A stretch of 48,128 bases of DNA from Rickettsiales bacterium UBA2645 (GTDB taxonomy: Bacteria; Pseudomonadota; Alphaproteobacteria; Rickettsiales; UBA1997): NCBI GenBank assembly GCA_002359655.1, contig DENL01000010.1, positions 1-48,128 on the forward strand, given 5' to 3'. The position numbers and the translations under genes were made by a program. This document shows, one piece after another, positions 35,421-45,908 of this stretch; the stretch's first letter is position 1; the number at the start of each line of letters is the position of its first letter. The notes beneath the pieces were generated by a model that was not told the DNA's origin, made no database searches, and was given only the letters and a program-made list of their open reading frames with translations.

Positions 35421-36425
35421 CTAATTTCTTCTACTATCAAAAGCATCGCGCACAGCTTCACCGATAAAAACCAATAAAGTTAGAATTGTTGTAATCACTA
35501 TAAATCCACTAATTCCAAGCCAATATGCATTTAAATTATTTTTCCCCTGAGATAATAATTCGCCAAGTGAAGGTGATCCAATTGGCAAGCCTAATCCAAG
35601 AAAATCAAGAGAAGTTAAAGTGACAATTGAACTACTAATTAGAAAAGGAATGTTAACTACAATTATTGGCGTGGCATTTGGTAGAATATGACGAAAGATA
35701 ATTCGTAGATTATTTGCTCCTAGCGCTTTGCTGGCGCGAACAAAATCAAAATTGCGTAAACGTAAAAATTCAGCGCGAACTATTGAAATTAAAGACATCC
35801 AACTAAACAAAAGCATTAAAGACAGTAACGCAAAAAAACTTGGCTCAAAAATTGACGATAGAATTATCAATAAAAATAGAACTGGCATGCTTGACCATAT
35901 TTCTACAAAGCGCTGTAGCGCAAGATCAACAAAGCCTCCAAAATAGCCTTGAATTGCACCAAGAAAAATTCCGATCAGAGCACTTATTGATGATAAAATC
36001 AGACCAAAAATCAGTGAAATTCTAATGCCATAAATAATGCGTGCCAAAACATCACGACCATTATCGTCAGTGCCAAGCAAGTTTTCTAAAGTCGGTTTAG
36101 AAGGAGCTGGAGTTTTAATCGAAAGATTAATTGTATCGTAAGAAAATGGAATTGGCGGAAAAATAATCCAGCCATTTTTTTGAATTAATTTTTGTAATTC
36201 TGGATCACGAAAATCGGCGTTAGTTTCAAATTCACCGCCAAAAGTTTTTTCGAAAATATTTTTTAAAAAAGGGAAATAAAAATTATTGTTAAATTTCAAT
36301 AGCAAAGGTTTTTCGTTGGCTATCAATTCAGCAAAAATTGTCACAAAAAAAATCGCGGCAAAAATTAATAGTGAAAAATAACCGCGGCGATTTTTTTTAA
36401 ATTTTGTAAGGAAGTTTTCTGGCAT
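35421..36425 (-). CDS. yejE: Peptide ABC transporter permease, YejE/DppC-like
   Basis: A 334-residue inner-membrane permease. It has an N-terminal helix (about 15-33), a long periplasmic insert (about 35-130) characteristic of YejE, the LGTDDNGRDVLARIIYGIRISL entry to the transport domain, four to five further helices, and the EAA-type loop RASKALGANNLRIIFRHILPN. YejABEF imports oligopeptides such as microcin C. The partner genes yejA, yejB and yejF are not adjacent: upstream is rpoC with its terminator, downstream is pdhC. The binding-protein partner is therefore unknown. Confidence 0.85.
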   Translation of the reverse strand: MPENFLTKFKKNRRGYFSLLIFAAIFFVTIFAELIANEKPLLLKFNNNFYFPFLKNIFEKTFGGEFETNADFRDPELQKLIQKNGWIIFPPIPFSYDTINLSIKTPAPSKPTLENLLGTDDNGRDVLARIIYGIRISLIFGLILSSISALIGIFLGAIQGYFGGFVDLALQRFVEIWSSMPVLFLLIILSSIFEPSFFALLSLMLLFSWMSLISIVRAEFLRLRNFDFVRASKALGANNLRIIFRHILPNATPIIVVNIPFLISSSIVTLTSLDFLGLGLPIGSPSLGELLSQGKNNLNAYWLGISGFIVITTILTLLVFIGEAVRDAFDSRRN

Positions 36426-36440
36426 TTTATATTTTTTGAC

Positions 36441-36469
36441 AAAAAAAAGGGGCTCGATTTGAGCCCCTT
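36441..36469 (-). terminator. Rho-independent terminator after rpoC
   Basis: A perfect 9-bp stem (AAGGGGCTC at 36447-36455 and GAGCCCCTT at 36461-36469) with loop GATTT is followed, on the minus strand, by eight T. It starts 5 nt after the rpoC stop and ends the long ribosomal/RNA-polymerase transcript. yejE starts 15 nt beyond it and so needs its own promoter or read-through. Confidence 0.95.
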
Positions 36470-36474
36470 AATTT

Positions 36475-39400
36475 TTATTCTTCGCTGATTTTTTCTTCAG
36501 CATGCTTTTCTTGGTTAGCAATTTTGCGATATTTGCCAGCCAAAAGACCAGTACCAGCAGGAATCAAACGACCAACTATAATATTTTCTTTCAAACCTTT
36601 TAAATTATCATATTTGCCCTGAACCGCAGAATCAGTTAAAACTCTGGTAGTTTCTTGGAATGAAGCTGCAGATATAAATGACTTAGTTTGTAGCGATGCT
36701 TTAGTAAGTCCAAGCAAGACTGGAGAGCATTCAGCTGGTTTCATGTTTTGAGAAATCATTTTAACGTTGATTTCTTCAAATACATCACGATCGACATATT
36801 CTCCAATAAGCAAAGTTGTGTCACCAGAGTTAGTAATTTCAACACGCTTAAGCATCATATTTAAGATAACTTCGATGTGCTTATCATCAATTTTTACACC
36901 TTGCATGCGATAAACTTTTTGTACTTCACTGACCATATAGTTAGTGAAAGCTTGCATACCAAGAATACGTAAAATGTCGTGCGGGACTGGATTACCGTCA
37001 ACTAATACATCGCCCTTCTTAACCAGATCACCTTCGCCAACAAATAAGTGCTTGGTTTTCGCAAAAGCATATTCGACCGGTTCTTTAGACGCATCTTCTG
37101 GTCTCACAGTAATGCGACGTTTAGTTTTGTAGTCTTTACCAAACTCAACACGTCCATCGATATCACTCATTACGGAGGCATTTTTCGGTTTGCGAGCTTC
37201 GAATAGCTCAGCAACACGAGGAAGACCGCCGGTAATATCACGAGTTTTTGAAGACTCTTTTGGAATTCTGGCAATTACATCACCAGCTTTTACTTCATCG
37301 CCGTTTGAAATACCGATAATTGTATTAAGAGAAAGCGGATATTCTTTTAAAATATTGGCATTGGTTTTGGCATCAACCAGAGAAATTCTTGGTTTAAGCT
37401 CTTGTTTACTGTATTGCTTCCAATCAATAACTATCTTAGTTGAAACTCCAGTCGATTCTTCGATTTTTTCGCGAAGAGAAACATTTTCAGTAAGATCATT
37501 ATATTTAACAATACCATCCGCCTCAGCAATAACTGGAATGTTATAAGGATCCCATTCTGCTAAATGGTCTCCCTTAATTATAGATTCACCATTCTTACGC
37601 AAAATAGCTGCGCCATAAGGTAGTTTGTAGCTGTGAATTTCTTTGTGATCTTTGTCAAAAAGAACGATTTCGGAATTTCTGCTAACTACGATAATTTTAC
37701 CATCACGGTTGGTTATTGTTCCTTTATCAATAATTTTAACAGTACCTTCCGAAACAGCAGTGATTGAAGATTGTTCGTTGCCTCTTTGCGCTGCACCACC
37801 AATGTGGAATGTTCTCATTGTAAGCTGAGTTCCTGGCTCACCGATTGATTGAGCAGCAACCACACCAACTGCTTCACCAATACTGACAATATTACCAGTT
37901 GAAAGATCACGTCCGTAGCATTTAACGCAAACACCATCTTTAGTTTTGCAAGTCAGAACTGATCTGGATTTGATAGTTTTAACTCCAGATTTATCGACCA
38001 GATCAGCCAAGGCTTCATCGATCATGATACCAGCTTTAACAACTAATTTCTTGTCAGCAGTTTTAATATCTTCGACAGCAACACGTCCCAAAACTTGCTC
38101 AGCTAAGGAAGCAACAACTCTGCCATCGTCAACTATTGGCTCGATAATAATTCCTTCTTTAGTGCCACAATCTTCTTCTATAACTATACAATCTTGAGAA
38201 ACGTCAACCAATCTTCTAGTCAAGTAACCAGAGTTTGCTGTTTTTAAAGCTGTATCGGCCAAACCTTTACGAGCACCATGGGCAGAAATAAAATATTCTA
38301 AAACACTCAAGCCTTCTTTAAAGTTTGAAACAATAGGGGTTTCGATAATTTCGCCCGATGTTTTAGCCATCAAACCACGCATACCAGCAACTTGCTTGAT
38401 TTGACTTTCAGAACCTCTAGCTCCCGAATCCGCCATCATAAAGATTGAATTAGCTGTCATTGGTGTTGAGAAGCTGGAAATTGCCTTCATCATTTCTTTT
38501 GAAATTTTATCGGTGCAATGAGTCCACTCATCAATTACTTTATTGTATCGCTCACCAGCGGTAATCAAACCTTCGCGATATTGTTTCTCGAGTTTTTTAA
38601 CTTTTTCTAAAGATTCAGAAATATTTTTTTGTTTTGAACTCGGAATTATCATATCATCTTTGCCGATCGAAATACCAGCCCGACCAGCATTTTTAAAGCC
38701 CAAGGACATGATACGATCACAGAACATTACAGTCTCTTTTTGACCGCAATTTCTATAAACAGTATCGATCAAATTGGTTACGGCTTTCTTAGTCATAATG
38801 TTATTCACAATCGACAAATCACCTTTCATCATGCTTGGCAAGTTGTTATACAGTATAACTCGACCAGCGGTAGTTTCGACTTTTTTGTAATATCTTTCAC
38901 CACTTTTATCCTTAACCATGAAGCGATAAAGAATTTTGTCATGAAGAGCCATGCCGTTATAAATAGCATGCTCTAACTCACACATATCTGCTATTGGACG
39001 CGCTTTTGCAGTGGCAAAATCTTGACCTTCCATCGTTATGTAATAAAGACCCAAAATAATGTCCTGAGATGGTACGATAATTGGTTTACCGTTGGCAGGA
39101 CTTAGAATATTATTAGTAGACATCATCAAAACACGAGTTTCAACTTGCGCTTCAATTGAAAGGGGGACATGAACTGCCATTTGGTCGCCGTCAAAGTCGG
39201 CATTGAAAGCTGAACAAACTAGAGGATGAAGTTGGATTGCTTTGCCTTCAGTTAAAACTGGTTCAAAAGCTTGAATACCAAGTCTGTGTAGAGTTGGTGC
39301 TCTGTTTAAAAGAACTGGGTGCTCTTTAATAACTTCATCCAGAATATCCCAAACTTCTGATCTTTCTGCTTCAACCATTTTTTTTGAAACTTTAATCGAA

Positions 39401-40602
39401 GGAGATTTTCCGTAAAGCTCAAGCTTTGAATAAATGAAAGGCTTGAATAGTTCCAAAGCCATTTTCTTTGGCAAGCCGCATTGATGTAGTTTTAATTCTG
39501 GACCAACAACAATTACCGAGCGACCTGAATAATCAACGCGCTTACCAAGCAAGTTTTGACGGAAACGACCTTGCTTACCTTTAAGCATGTCACTCAAGGA
39601 TTTAAAAGGTTTTTTGTTAGAGTTTTTAACTACAGCGCCAGAGCGACCATTATCAAGTAGAGCATCTACTGACTCTTGTAGCATGCGTTTTTCGTTTTTT
39701 ATGATGATCTCAGGAGCACCAAGCTCCATCAATCTTTTCAAACGATTGTTACGATTAATAACACGACGATACAATTCGTTTAAATCGGAAGTTGCAAAAC
39801 GACCACCATCAAGCATTACCAAAGGGCGAATATCAGGTGGAATCACCGGAAGAACACTCATAATCATCCAAGCTGGGCTATTATCTGACTCAATGAATTG
39901 TTCAATCAACTTTAGTCTTTTGATGATTTTTTCTTTTTTTAATTCCGAAGTTTGAATAACTAAGTCTTCGCGTAATTCTTTTTGAATTTTTTTAAGATCA
40001 AGTTTTGCTAATAATTTTTGAATTGATTCCGCGCCCATTTCAGCAACGAAGCTACCATAACCATGCTCTTGCTGATACTTGGCATATTCATCTTCACTGA
40101 GAATCGTACCATCTTTTAAAGGCGACATCAACCCATCAGTAACAATGTAAGATTCAAAATAAATTACTTTTTCTACGGCTTTTAGAGTTAATCCAAGAAT
40201 AGCGCTAATACGAGAAGGTAAGGATTTTAAGAACCAGATATGGGCGATTGGAGCGGCAAGCTCAATATGGCCCATTCTTTCGCGACGTACTTTTGAAGAA
40301 GTAACTTCTACGCCACATTTTTCGCAAACAATACCTTTGTATTTGATGCGCTTATATTTACCACAAAGGCATTCATAATCTTTAATTGGACCAAAAATTC
40401 TGGCGCAAAAAAGGCCGTCTCTTTCTGGCTTAAAAGTACGATAGTTAATGGTTTCAGGCTTAGTGACTTCACCAAATGACCAAGATCTGATTTTATCAGG
40501 ATCAGCGATAGAGATTTTAATAGCGTTAAAATCTAGAAGATCGACGGCACTATTTGAGTTTAAACTTAAAAGACCGTGTGAAGAAGTTCCTGCTAGAGAC
40601 AT
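36475..40602 (-). CDS. rpoC: RNA polymerase subunit beta'
   Basis: The 1375-residue largest subunit. It has the N-terminal zinc site with Cys78, Cys80, Cys93 and Cys96, the catalytic magnesium motif NADFDGD (467-473; Asp469, Asp471, Asp473), and the second cysteine cluster around CKTKDGVCVKCYGRDL. The bridge and trigger helices (VVAAQSIGEPGTQLTMRTFH) are intact. Length and domain order are normal. It lies 79 nt downstream of rpoB and is followed by a perfect terminator. Confidence 0.99.
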   Translation of the reverse strand: MSLAGTSSHGLLSLNSNSAVDLLDFNAIKISIADPDKIRSWSFGEVTKPETINYRTFKPERDGLFCARIFGPIKDYECLCGKYKRIKYKGIVCEKCGVEVTSSKVRRERMGHIELAAPIAHIWFLKSLPSRISAILGLTLKAVEKVIYFESYIVTDGLMSPLKDGTILSEDEYAKYQQEHGYGSFVAEMGAESIQKLLAKLDLKKIQKELREDLVIQTSELKKEKIIKRLKLIEQFIESDNSPAWMIMSVLPVIPPDIRPLVMLDGGRFATSDLNELYRRVINRNNRLKRLMELGAPEIIIKNEKRMLQESVDALLDNGRSGAVVKNSNKKPFKSLSDMLKGKQGRFRQNLLGKRVDYSGRSVIVVGPELKLHQCGLPKKMALELFKPFIYSKLELYGKSPSIKVSKKMVEAERSEVWDILDEVIKEHPVLLNRAPTLHRLGIQAFEPVLTEGKAIQLHPLVCSAFNADFDGDQMAVHVPLSIEAQVETRVLMMSTNNILSPANGKPIIVPSQDIILGLYYITMEGQDFATAKARPIADMCELEHAIYNGMALHDKILYRFMVKDKSGERYYKKVETTAGRVILYNNLPSMMKGDLSIVNNIMTKKAVTNLIDTVYRNCGQKETVMFCDRIMSLGFKNAGRAGISIGKDDMIIPSSKQKNISESLEKVKKLEKQYREGLITAGERYNKVIDEWTHCTDKISKEMMKAISSFSTPMTANSIFMMADSGARGSESQIKQVAGMRGLMAKTSGEIIETPIVSNFKEGLSVLEYFISAHGARKGLADTALKTANSGYLTRRLVDVSQDCIVIEEDCGTKEGIIIEPIVDDGRVVASLAEQVLGRVAVEDIKTADKKLVVKAGIMIDEALADLVDKSGVKTIKSRSVLTCKTKDGVCVKCYGRDLSTGNIVSIGEAVGVVAAQSIGEPGTQLTMRTFHIGGAAQRGNEQSSITAVSEGTVKIIDKGTITNRDGKIIVVSRNSEIVLFDKDHKEIHSYKLPYGAAILRKNGESIIKGDHLAEWDPYNIPVIAEADGIVKYNDLTENVSLREKIEESTGVSTKIVIDWKQYSKQELKPRISLVDAKTNANILKEYPLSLNTIIGISNGDEVKAGDVIARIPKESSKTRDITGGLPRVAELFEARKPKNASVMSDIDGRVEFGKDYKTKRRITVRPEDASKEPVEYAFAKTKHLFVGEGDLVKKGDVLVDGNPVPHDILRILGMQAFTNYMVSEVQKVYRMQGVKIDDKHIEVILNMMLKRVEITNSGDTTLLIGEYVDRDVFEEINVKMISQNMKPAECSPVLLGLTKASLQTKSFISAASFQETTRVLTDSAVQGKYDNLKGLKENIIVGRLIPAGTGLLAGKYRKIANQEKHAEEKISEE

Positions 40603-40654
40603 GATTTTTTGATTTTTATTTTTAAATCGTAATTTGAGTTTGTTTGTTTATTGC

Positions 40655-40674
40655 CCCGTCTTAATGAGGACGGG
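40655..40674 (-). other. Intercistronic hairpin between rpoB and rpoC
   Basis: CCCGTC (40655-40660) pairs with GACGGG (40669-40674) around an 8-nt loop. Flanking GC bases could extend the stem with a bulge. No T run follows on the minus strand, so it is not a simple terminator; an RNA-processing or stability element is possible. Confidence 0.35.
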
Positions 40675-40681
40675 AGCAATT

Positions 40682-43600
40682 TTATTTTTCTACAAGCTCA
40701 ATATTTAAACCGAGCGAGCGTACTTCCTTGATCATAACATTGAACGATTCTGGAATGCCGCAATTGAAGTTTTGGTTACCCTGAATTATTGATTCGTAGA
40801 TTTTAATTCTACCGACAACATCGTCAGATTTAACCGTCAGCATTTCTTGTAATGAGTAAGCTGCACCATAAGCTTGAAGCGCCCAACATTCCATCTCACC
40901 AAATCTTTGACCACCGAAATGCGATTTACCGCCGAGAGGTTGCTGAGTAATCAAGCTATAAGGTCCAATTGAACGAGCGTGGATTTTGTCATCAACTAAG
41001 TGATGCAATTTCAACATGTAAATGTAGCCAACTGTGACTTTGCGATCGAATTTTTGGCCGGTTTTTCCGTCAAACAAATTGATTTGGCCAGATTTATCAG
41101 CACCAGCAATTTCAATTAGTTTGGTGATATACTCTTCTTTAGCACCTTCAAAAATTCCAGTAGCAAACGGAATGCCTTTTGTTAGTTTAGAGGCAAATTC
41201 CATCAACTCAGAATCATTCATACCCTTAATTCTATGAATTTCTTCTGCGGAATTATAAACCGATAAAATTTTGTCACGAAGCTGTTTAATAAATTCTGCT
41301 TTTTTCTCAGAAACTTGCTTTAAAAGCTCGGTGATTTGTTTAGCGATCTCTTTGGAAGCAAAACCTAAATGAGTTTCAAGAATTTGACCAACGTTCATAC
41401 GAGAAGGCACGCCAAGAGGGTTTAAAACGATATCAACTGGCTGGCCATCGGCAGAATAAGGCATATCTTCAACTGGAGCAATTTTTGAAACGACACCTTT
41501 ATTACCATGTCGTCCAGCCATTTTATCACCTGGTTGAAGCCTATATTTTGAAGCAATATAAACTTTTACAATTTTCAAAACACCTTGACCCAACTCGTCA
41601 CCAGCTTTGATGCGGGCAACTTTGTCAGAAAAGTCTTTTTCAATTTCAGCAACTTGCTTGTTATGAGACTTGATAAGTTTTTCAGATCTATCCATCGCTT
41701 TAGAATCATCAACAACCACCTTGATTAGGTGATTTTTACTCAATGATTCCAGCTCTTTAGCTTCTAATTTTGATTTCGCCTTAATCTTATCGACATTATT
41801 AGTAATTTTTTTATCACTAAACAACTCAATCAGAGCGTCTTTTAAAGAATCCTCCAAGAAATAGATTTTTAAATTTTTGCTTTTGGCCAACTCTTCAATT
41901 TGTTGCATTTCGATATAGACTGATCTCTCGTCTTTTTCCACACCTTTGCGTGAAAAAACTTTAACATCAACAACTGTTCCACTAGTTCCTGTGGAAGCGT
42001 AGAGTGAAGAGTCTTTTACATCAGCAGCTTTTTCACCAAAAATTACTTTTAATAATTTTTCTTCTGGCGTCATTGGAGATTCACTTTTTGGCGTAGTTTT
42101 GCCAACCAAAAGATCTCCAGCCTGAACATCAGCTCCGATATGAATAATACCCTCTTCGTCAAGCTTTGCCAAAGCTTCTTCGCTAACATTTGGAATATCA
42201 CGAGTGATCTCTTCGGGTCCTAAACGAGTATCTCTAGCAACAACTTCCATCTCTTCAATATGAATCGAGGTAAAGGTGTCGTCAGCTAATAATTTTTCTG
42301 AGATAATAATTGAATCTTCAAAGTTGTATCCATTCCAAGGCATAAAGGCTACACGGACGTTTTTACCAAGAGCAATTTCACCATCAGAGATTGAATGACC
42401 ATCAGAGATAATCTGTCCAGCTTTTACTTTCTGGTTTATTATGACTGTGGGTCTTTGATTTATACAGGTGTCTTGGTTAGTTCTAACATATTTTTGCAGG
42501 CCATACACTTCAACATGTGGAATTCCATCTTCAATTGACTCGATAACAATTTTTGAAGCGTCAACGAATTTGACTACGCCATCTTTTTTTGCTTTAACAG
42601 CAGCTCCCGAGTCGGCAGCAATTACTGCTTCCATACCAGTTCCGATCAGAGGGGCATCTGGACGAAGAAGTGGTACAGCTTGTCGTTGCATATTCGAGCC
42701 CATCAAAGCTCGGTTAGCATCATCATTTTCAAGGAAAGGTATTAGCGTAGTAGCGATAGACACCATTTGCTTGGTTGAAACATCTATGTAATTTATGTTT
42801 TCAGGCATCATCATTATGTATTCGCCATTTCTACGACAGTTAACGAAGTCAGACTTAATGGTGCCTTTATCGTCAATACTTACAACTGAAGGAGCAATAA
42901 CGAAATCAACCTCTTCTAGGGCAGAAAGATACTCAATTTCACCAGTGATTTTACCATTTTTAACTTTGCGGTAAGGAGTTTCGATAAAGCCATATTTGTT
43001 AACTCGAGCATAAGTGGCCAAACTATTGATCAAACCGATATTCGGACCCTCTGGAGTTTCAATTGGACAGATACGACCATAGTGAGTTGGATGTACGTCT
43101 CGAACTTCAAAGCCGGCCCTTTCTCTAGTTAAACCACCAGGTCCTAAAGCGGAAAGCCTGCGTTTGTGAGTAACTTCAGCAAGAGGATTAGTTTGATCCA
43201 TAAATTGTGATAGTTGCGAAGTGGCAAAAAAGTCTTTCACCGCGGTCAACAATGGTTTAGAGTTGATCAGACTTTGTGGCATGATTGTGTCAACCTCAAC
43301 TGAGTTCATTTTTTCAACAATAGATTTCTCTATCCTTGACATGCCGACGCGAAGTTGATTTTCAATTAGTTCTCCGACGGCACGAACCCTTCTATTTGCA
43401 AGATTATCAATATCGTCAGTTTTAAGATCATTATGCTTGATCAGGCTTAGGATTTTGATAGTCTGTTTTACATCATCATGAGTTAGGTTTAAAACCTCTT
43501 TATCGATGTCTAGAGATAATCTATGATTCATTTTCATTCTACCAACGTCAGATAAGTTATATCTGGCATTAGAAAAGAATAAGTTATCGAAGTAATTTTT

Positions 43601-44767
43601 TGCTATCTCAACAGATGATGGAGCTTCTCCTAATCTTATTGCTTTATAAACATCAAATAATGCGTCTTTTTGATTTTGGTTTTTATCCACCAACATTGTA
43701 TTATAAATATATGGACCAATGTCTGATTTGCTTGGGTTTATAACCGCAATAGCTTTGAAGTTTAGTTTTTGTAAAATCTCTAAACTTTCTGGAGTTAGAA
43801 TACTGCCAGCTTCAAGCAATAACTCACCAGTATCATTGTCGATCAAATCCTGGGCAACAACATAACCAAGCAAAATTTCTTCGGTTAAAAGATAATTTTG
43901 GAACTTATCCTCCTTTAACTTCTCAACCATTTTACGATTTAGCTTAGAACCTTCCTTGATCATCACTTTTTTGGTATCGGCGCAAACCAAATCATAAGGC
44001 ACTTTTTTACCAATAAATACTTCTGAATCAAATTTTGTCGCCCAGCCATTTTTGGTAATGAAGGCCTCAATTGAACCGTAGAAACCACGGATAATTTCTT
44101 CTGAAGTCATGCCTATAGCTCTTAGAAGGGAAGAAACTGGGATTTTTCTTTTTTTATCAACGCGGAAGTAAACTATGTCTTTACTATCAAATTCAAAATC
44201 GAGCCACGAACCAATGTGCGGAATTATTTTAGCTGTATATGATTTAGAGCCAGATAATTTTACGTTCTCACTATCGAAAAATACACCAGGAGCTCTACGC
44301 ATTTGAGAAACTATGACTCTTTCAGCGCCATTTATTATGAAACTTCCTGTTTGAGTCATCAAAGGAATATCGCAAAGGTAAACTTCTTGTTCTTTGATTG
44401 ATCGTATTTCTTTGATTTCACTTCCCTCTTCTTGATGCCATAAAATAAGTCTAAGCTGTGCTCGCATTGGAGCGGAAAAACTTCTTCCAGCAGAAAGACA
44501 TTCGTGAGATTCGTACTTTGGCTTGCCAAGAGAATAACTGACAAATTCCAAAGTAACTCTACCAGCGGAGTCTGAAAGAGGGAAAAAAGAGTTAAATACC
44601 GACTGAATACCAATATTCTCTCTGTTTTCTGGTTCGATATTTGCTTGCAAGAACTTTTCATAAGATTCTTGCTGAAGAGAAATTAGATAAGGTATTGCCT
44701 CTCTATCTTTGTTACTACCGAAGCTTTTTCTAAAAAGAGCTTGATCAAAATTACGAGTTTGAATCAC
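40682..44767 (-). CDS. rpoB: RNA polymerase subunit beta
   Basis: The 1361-residue second-largest subunit. The start is a GTG (complement of 44765-44767) with AGAGG 9 nt upstream. The rifampicin pocket reads SQLSQFMDQTNPLAEVTHK then RRLSALGPGGL. Asp524, His534 and Ser539 (E. coli 516, 526 and 531) are the sensitive-type residues, so no resistance change is seen at these positions. The C-terminal SHFGGQRFGEMECWALQAYGAA is intact. It sits between rplL and rpoC in the conserved order. Confidence 0.99.
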   Translation of the reverse strand: MIQTRNFDQALFRKSFGSNKDREAIPYLISLQQESYEKFLQANIEPENRENIGIQSVFNSFFPLSDSAGRVTLEFVSYSLGKPKYESHECLSAGRSFSAPMRAQLRLILWHQEEGSEIKEIRSIKEQEVYLCDIPLMTQTGSFIINGAERVIVSQMRRAPGVFFDSENVKLSGSKSYTAKIIPHIGSWLDFEFDSKDIVYFRVDKKRKIPVSSLLRAIGMTSEEIIRGFYGSIEAFITKNGWATKFDSEVFIGKKVPYDLVCADTKKVMIKEGSKLNRKMVEKLKEDKFQNYLLTEEILLGYVVAQDLIDNDTGELLLEAGSILTPESLEILQKLNFKAIAVINPSKSDIGPYIYNTMLVDKNQNQKDALFDVYKAIRLGEAPSSVEIAKNYFDNLFFSNARYNLSDVGRMKMNHRLSLDIDKEVLNLTHDDVKQTIKILSLIKHNDLKTDDIDNLANRRVRAVGELIENQLRVGMSRIEKSIVEKMNSVEVDTIMPQSLINSKPLLTAVKDFFATSQLSQFMDQTNPLAEVTHKRRLSALGPGGLTRERAGFEVRDVHPTHYGRICPIETPEGPNIGLINSLATYARVNKYGFIETPYRKVKNGKITGEIEYLSALEEVDFVIAPSVVSIDDKGTIKSDFVNCRRNGEYIMMMPENINYIDVSTKQMVSIATTLIPFLENDDANRALMGSNMQRQAVPLLRPDAPLIGTGMEAVIAADSGAAVKAKKDGVVKFVDASKIVIESIEDGIPHVEVYGLQKYVRTNQDTCINQRPTVIINQKVKAGQIISDGHSISDGEIALGKNVRVAFMPWNGYNFEDSIIISEKLLADDTFTSIHIEEMEVVARDTRLGPEEITRDIPNVSEEALAKLDEEGIIHIGADVQAGDLLVGKTTPKSESPMTPEEKLLKVIFGEKAADVKDSSLYASTGTSGTVVDVKVFSRKGVEKDERSVYIEMQQIEELAKSKNLKIYFLEDSLKDALIELFSDKKITNNVDKIKAKSKLEAKELESLSKNHLIKVVVDDSKAMDRSEKLIKSHNKQVAEIEKDFSDKVARIKAGDELGQGVLKIVKVYIASKYRLQPGDKMAGRHGNKGVVSKIAPVEDMPYSADGQPVDIVLNPLGVPSRMNVGQILETHLGFASKEIAKQITELLKQVSEKKAEFIKQLRDKILSVYNSAEEIHRIKGMNDSELMEFASKLTKGIPFATGIFEGAKEEYITKLIEIAGADKSGQINLFDGKTGQKFDRKVTVGYIYMLKLHHLVDDKIHARSIGPYSLITQQPLGGKSHFGGQRFGEMECWALQAYGAAYSLQEMLTVKSDDVVGRIKIYESIIQGNQNFNCGIPESFNVMIKEVRSLGLNIELVEK

Positions 44768-44949
44768 CTGAATAAACCTCTTTTGTTGTTGACTTAAATT
44801 TAGAGACTACCTTCAAATTTTACTCAAGTTGCTTAAAGAAATTTTAAAAGACCAAGCTAACTTGTATAACTACAAAACGTTAAACCTGAAGTTATTAGTC
44901 AGATTTTAATAACAAGAAGTAGCGCGCCATTTGCAAATCTATGCGAATT

Positions 44950-44971
44950 AAAAGCCAATAAATTGGCTTTT
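44950..44971 (-). terminator. Terminator-like hairpin or attenuator between rplL and rpoB
   Basis: A 9-bp perfect stem, AAAAGCCAA/TTGGCTTTT, with loop TAAA, ending in T-rich sequence on the minus strand, begins 6 nt after the rplL stop. Partial termination between rplL and rpoB is known in other bacteria. The remaining 180 nt up to rpoB contains no gene and may hold an rpoB promoter that I cannot define. Confidence 0.55.
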
Positions 44972-44977
44972 AGAACT

Positions 44978-45349
44978 CTATTTCAGATCAACTTTTGCAC
45001 CAGCTGCTTCTAATTTCTTTTTAATTTCGCCAGCTTCAGCGGTTGGAACATCGGATTTCAATGTTTTTGGAGCACCCTCAACTAAGTCTTTAGCTTCTTT
45101 CAAGCCAAGACCAGTAATTGCTCTGACTTCTTTAATAACGTTAATTTTATTTTCACCAGCTGCAGTCAAAACAACTTCAAATTTATCTTTTACTTCAGCA
45201 GCAGCGGCAGTAACAGCTCCAGCAGCGGCAGGAGCAAAAGAAGCGGCAGTAACGCCCCATTTTTCTTCTAATTTTTTGCTCAAATCAGCTAATTCAAGAA
45301 CTGTAAGTGAAGATAATGTTTCTGAAATTTGGTCGAGATTAGTAGTCAT
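44978..45349 (-). CDS. rplL: 50S ribosomal protein bL12 (L7/L12)
   Basis: The 123-residue stalk protein. It has an N-terminal dimerisation helix pair (1-35), an Ala/Val-rich hinge (about 36-52) and the C-terminal factor-binding domain with KINVIKEVRAITGLGLKEAK and VEGAPK. It recruits translation GTPases. It follows rplJ after 47 nt, as in most bacteria. Confidence 0.98.
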   Translation of the reverse strand: MTTNLDQISETLSSLTVLELADLSKKLEEKWGVTAASFAPAAAGAVTAAAAEVKDKFEVVLTAAGENKINVIKEVRAITGLGLKEAKDLVEGAPKTLKSDVPTAEAGEIKKKLEAAGAKVDLK

Positions 45350-45396
45350 TTTTTTCCTATTTTTTGTTTTTTATTATTAATTTTTTACTCAAAGAA

Positions 45397-45891
45397 CTAA
45401 CTTTTAAATGAGGATGCCAGTCCAGACTCGGGAGCATTTAGAATCCTCACAAAGTTAGATTGAATACCTTTTAATTTACCAATAAATGAAGCACGAACTT
45501 CTTCTAAAGATCCAAGTTTTGCTAAATCATTTATGGTATTTTCAGTAATTAATTCTTTGTTTAGATAACCAATTTTAATTTTTAGGACCTCAATTTCTTT
45601 TGCAAAATCAGAAATAACTTTTGATAAAGCTATTAAATCTTGCGAGTAAAGAATTGCTGTTGGGCCTTTTAAATGAGGAGTCAAAGCCTCCAAATCCGTT
45701 CCTTTAATTGCAACTCTAATCAGTGTGTTTTTAGCAATTTTCATGCCGCAACTCTTGGATTTTAGGGCAACTCTCATATCATAAATCTGCTTATCAGACA
45801 TTCCTCTATAGTGAACAACAGCAACAAAAACGCTATTTGTTAGCTGATCTTTTAATGAAGAGACTAATTCTGCTTTTTGATTTTTATTCAT
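45397..45891 (-). CDS. rplJ: 50S ribosomal protein uL10
   Basis: The 164-residue stalk base protein that anchors L7/L12 dimers. It has the N-terminal rRNA-binding region (VVHYRGMSDKQIYDMR, KNTLIRVAIKGT, LKGPTAILYS) and a short C-terminal helix for L12. It begins 17 nt after the rplA stop, leaving no room for a separate L10-binding leader in the spacer. Confidence 0.97.
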   Translation of the reverse strand: MNKNQKAELVSSLKDQLTNSVFVAVVHYRGMSDKQIYDMRVALKSKSCGMKIAKNTLIRVAIKGTDLEALTPHLKGPTAILYSQDLIALSKVISDFAKEIEVLKIKIGYLNKELITENTINDLAKLGSLEEVRASFIGKLKGIQSNFVRILNAPESGLASSFKS

Positions 45892-45908
45892 CTTTTTAAA
45901 AAATTTAG

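Noticed and set aside
37190..40000. Several plus-strand open frames of 60-122 codons opposite rpoC
   Set aside because: They are antisense shadows of a highly conserved gene with Ser/Ile-rich composition and no starts.
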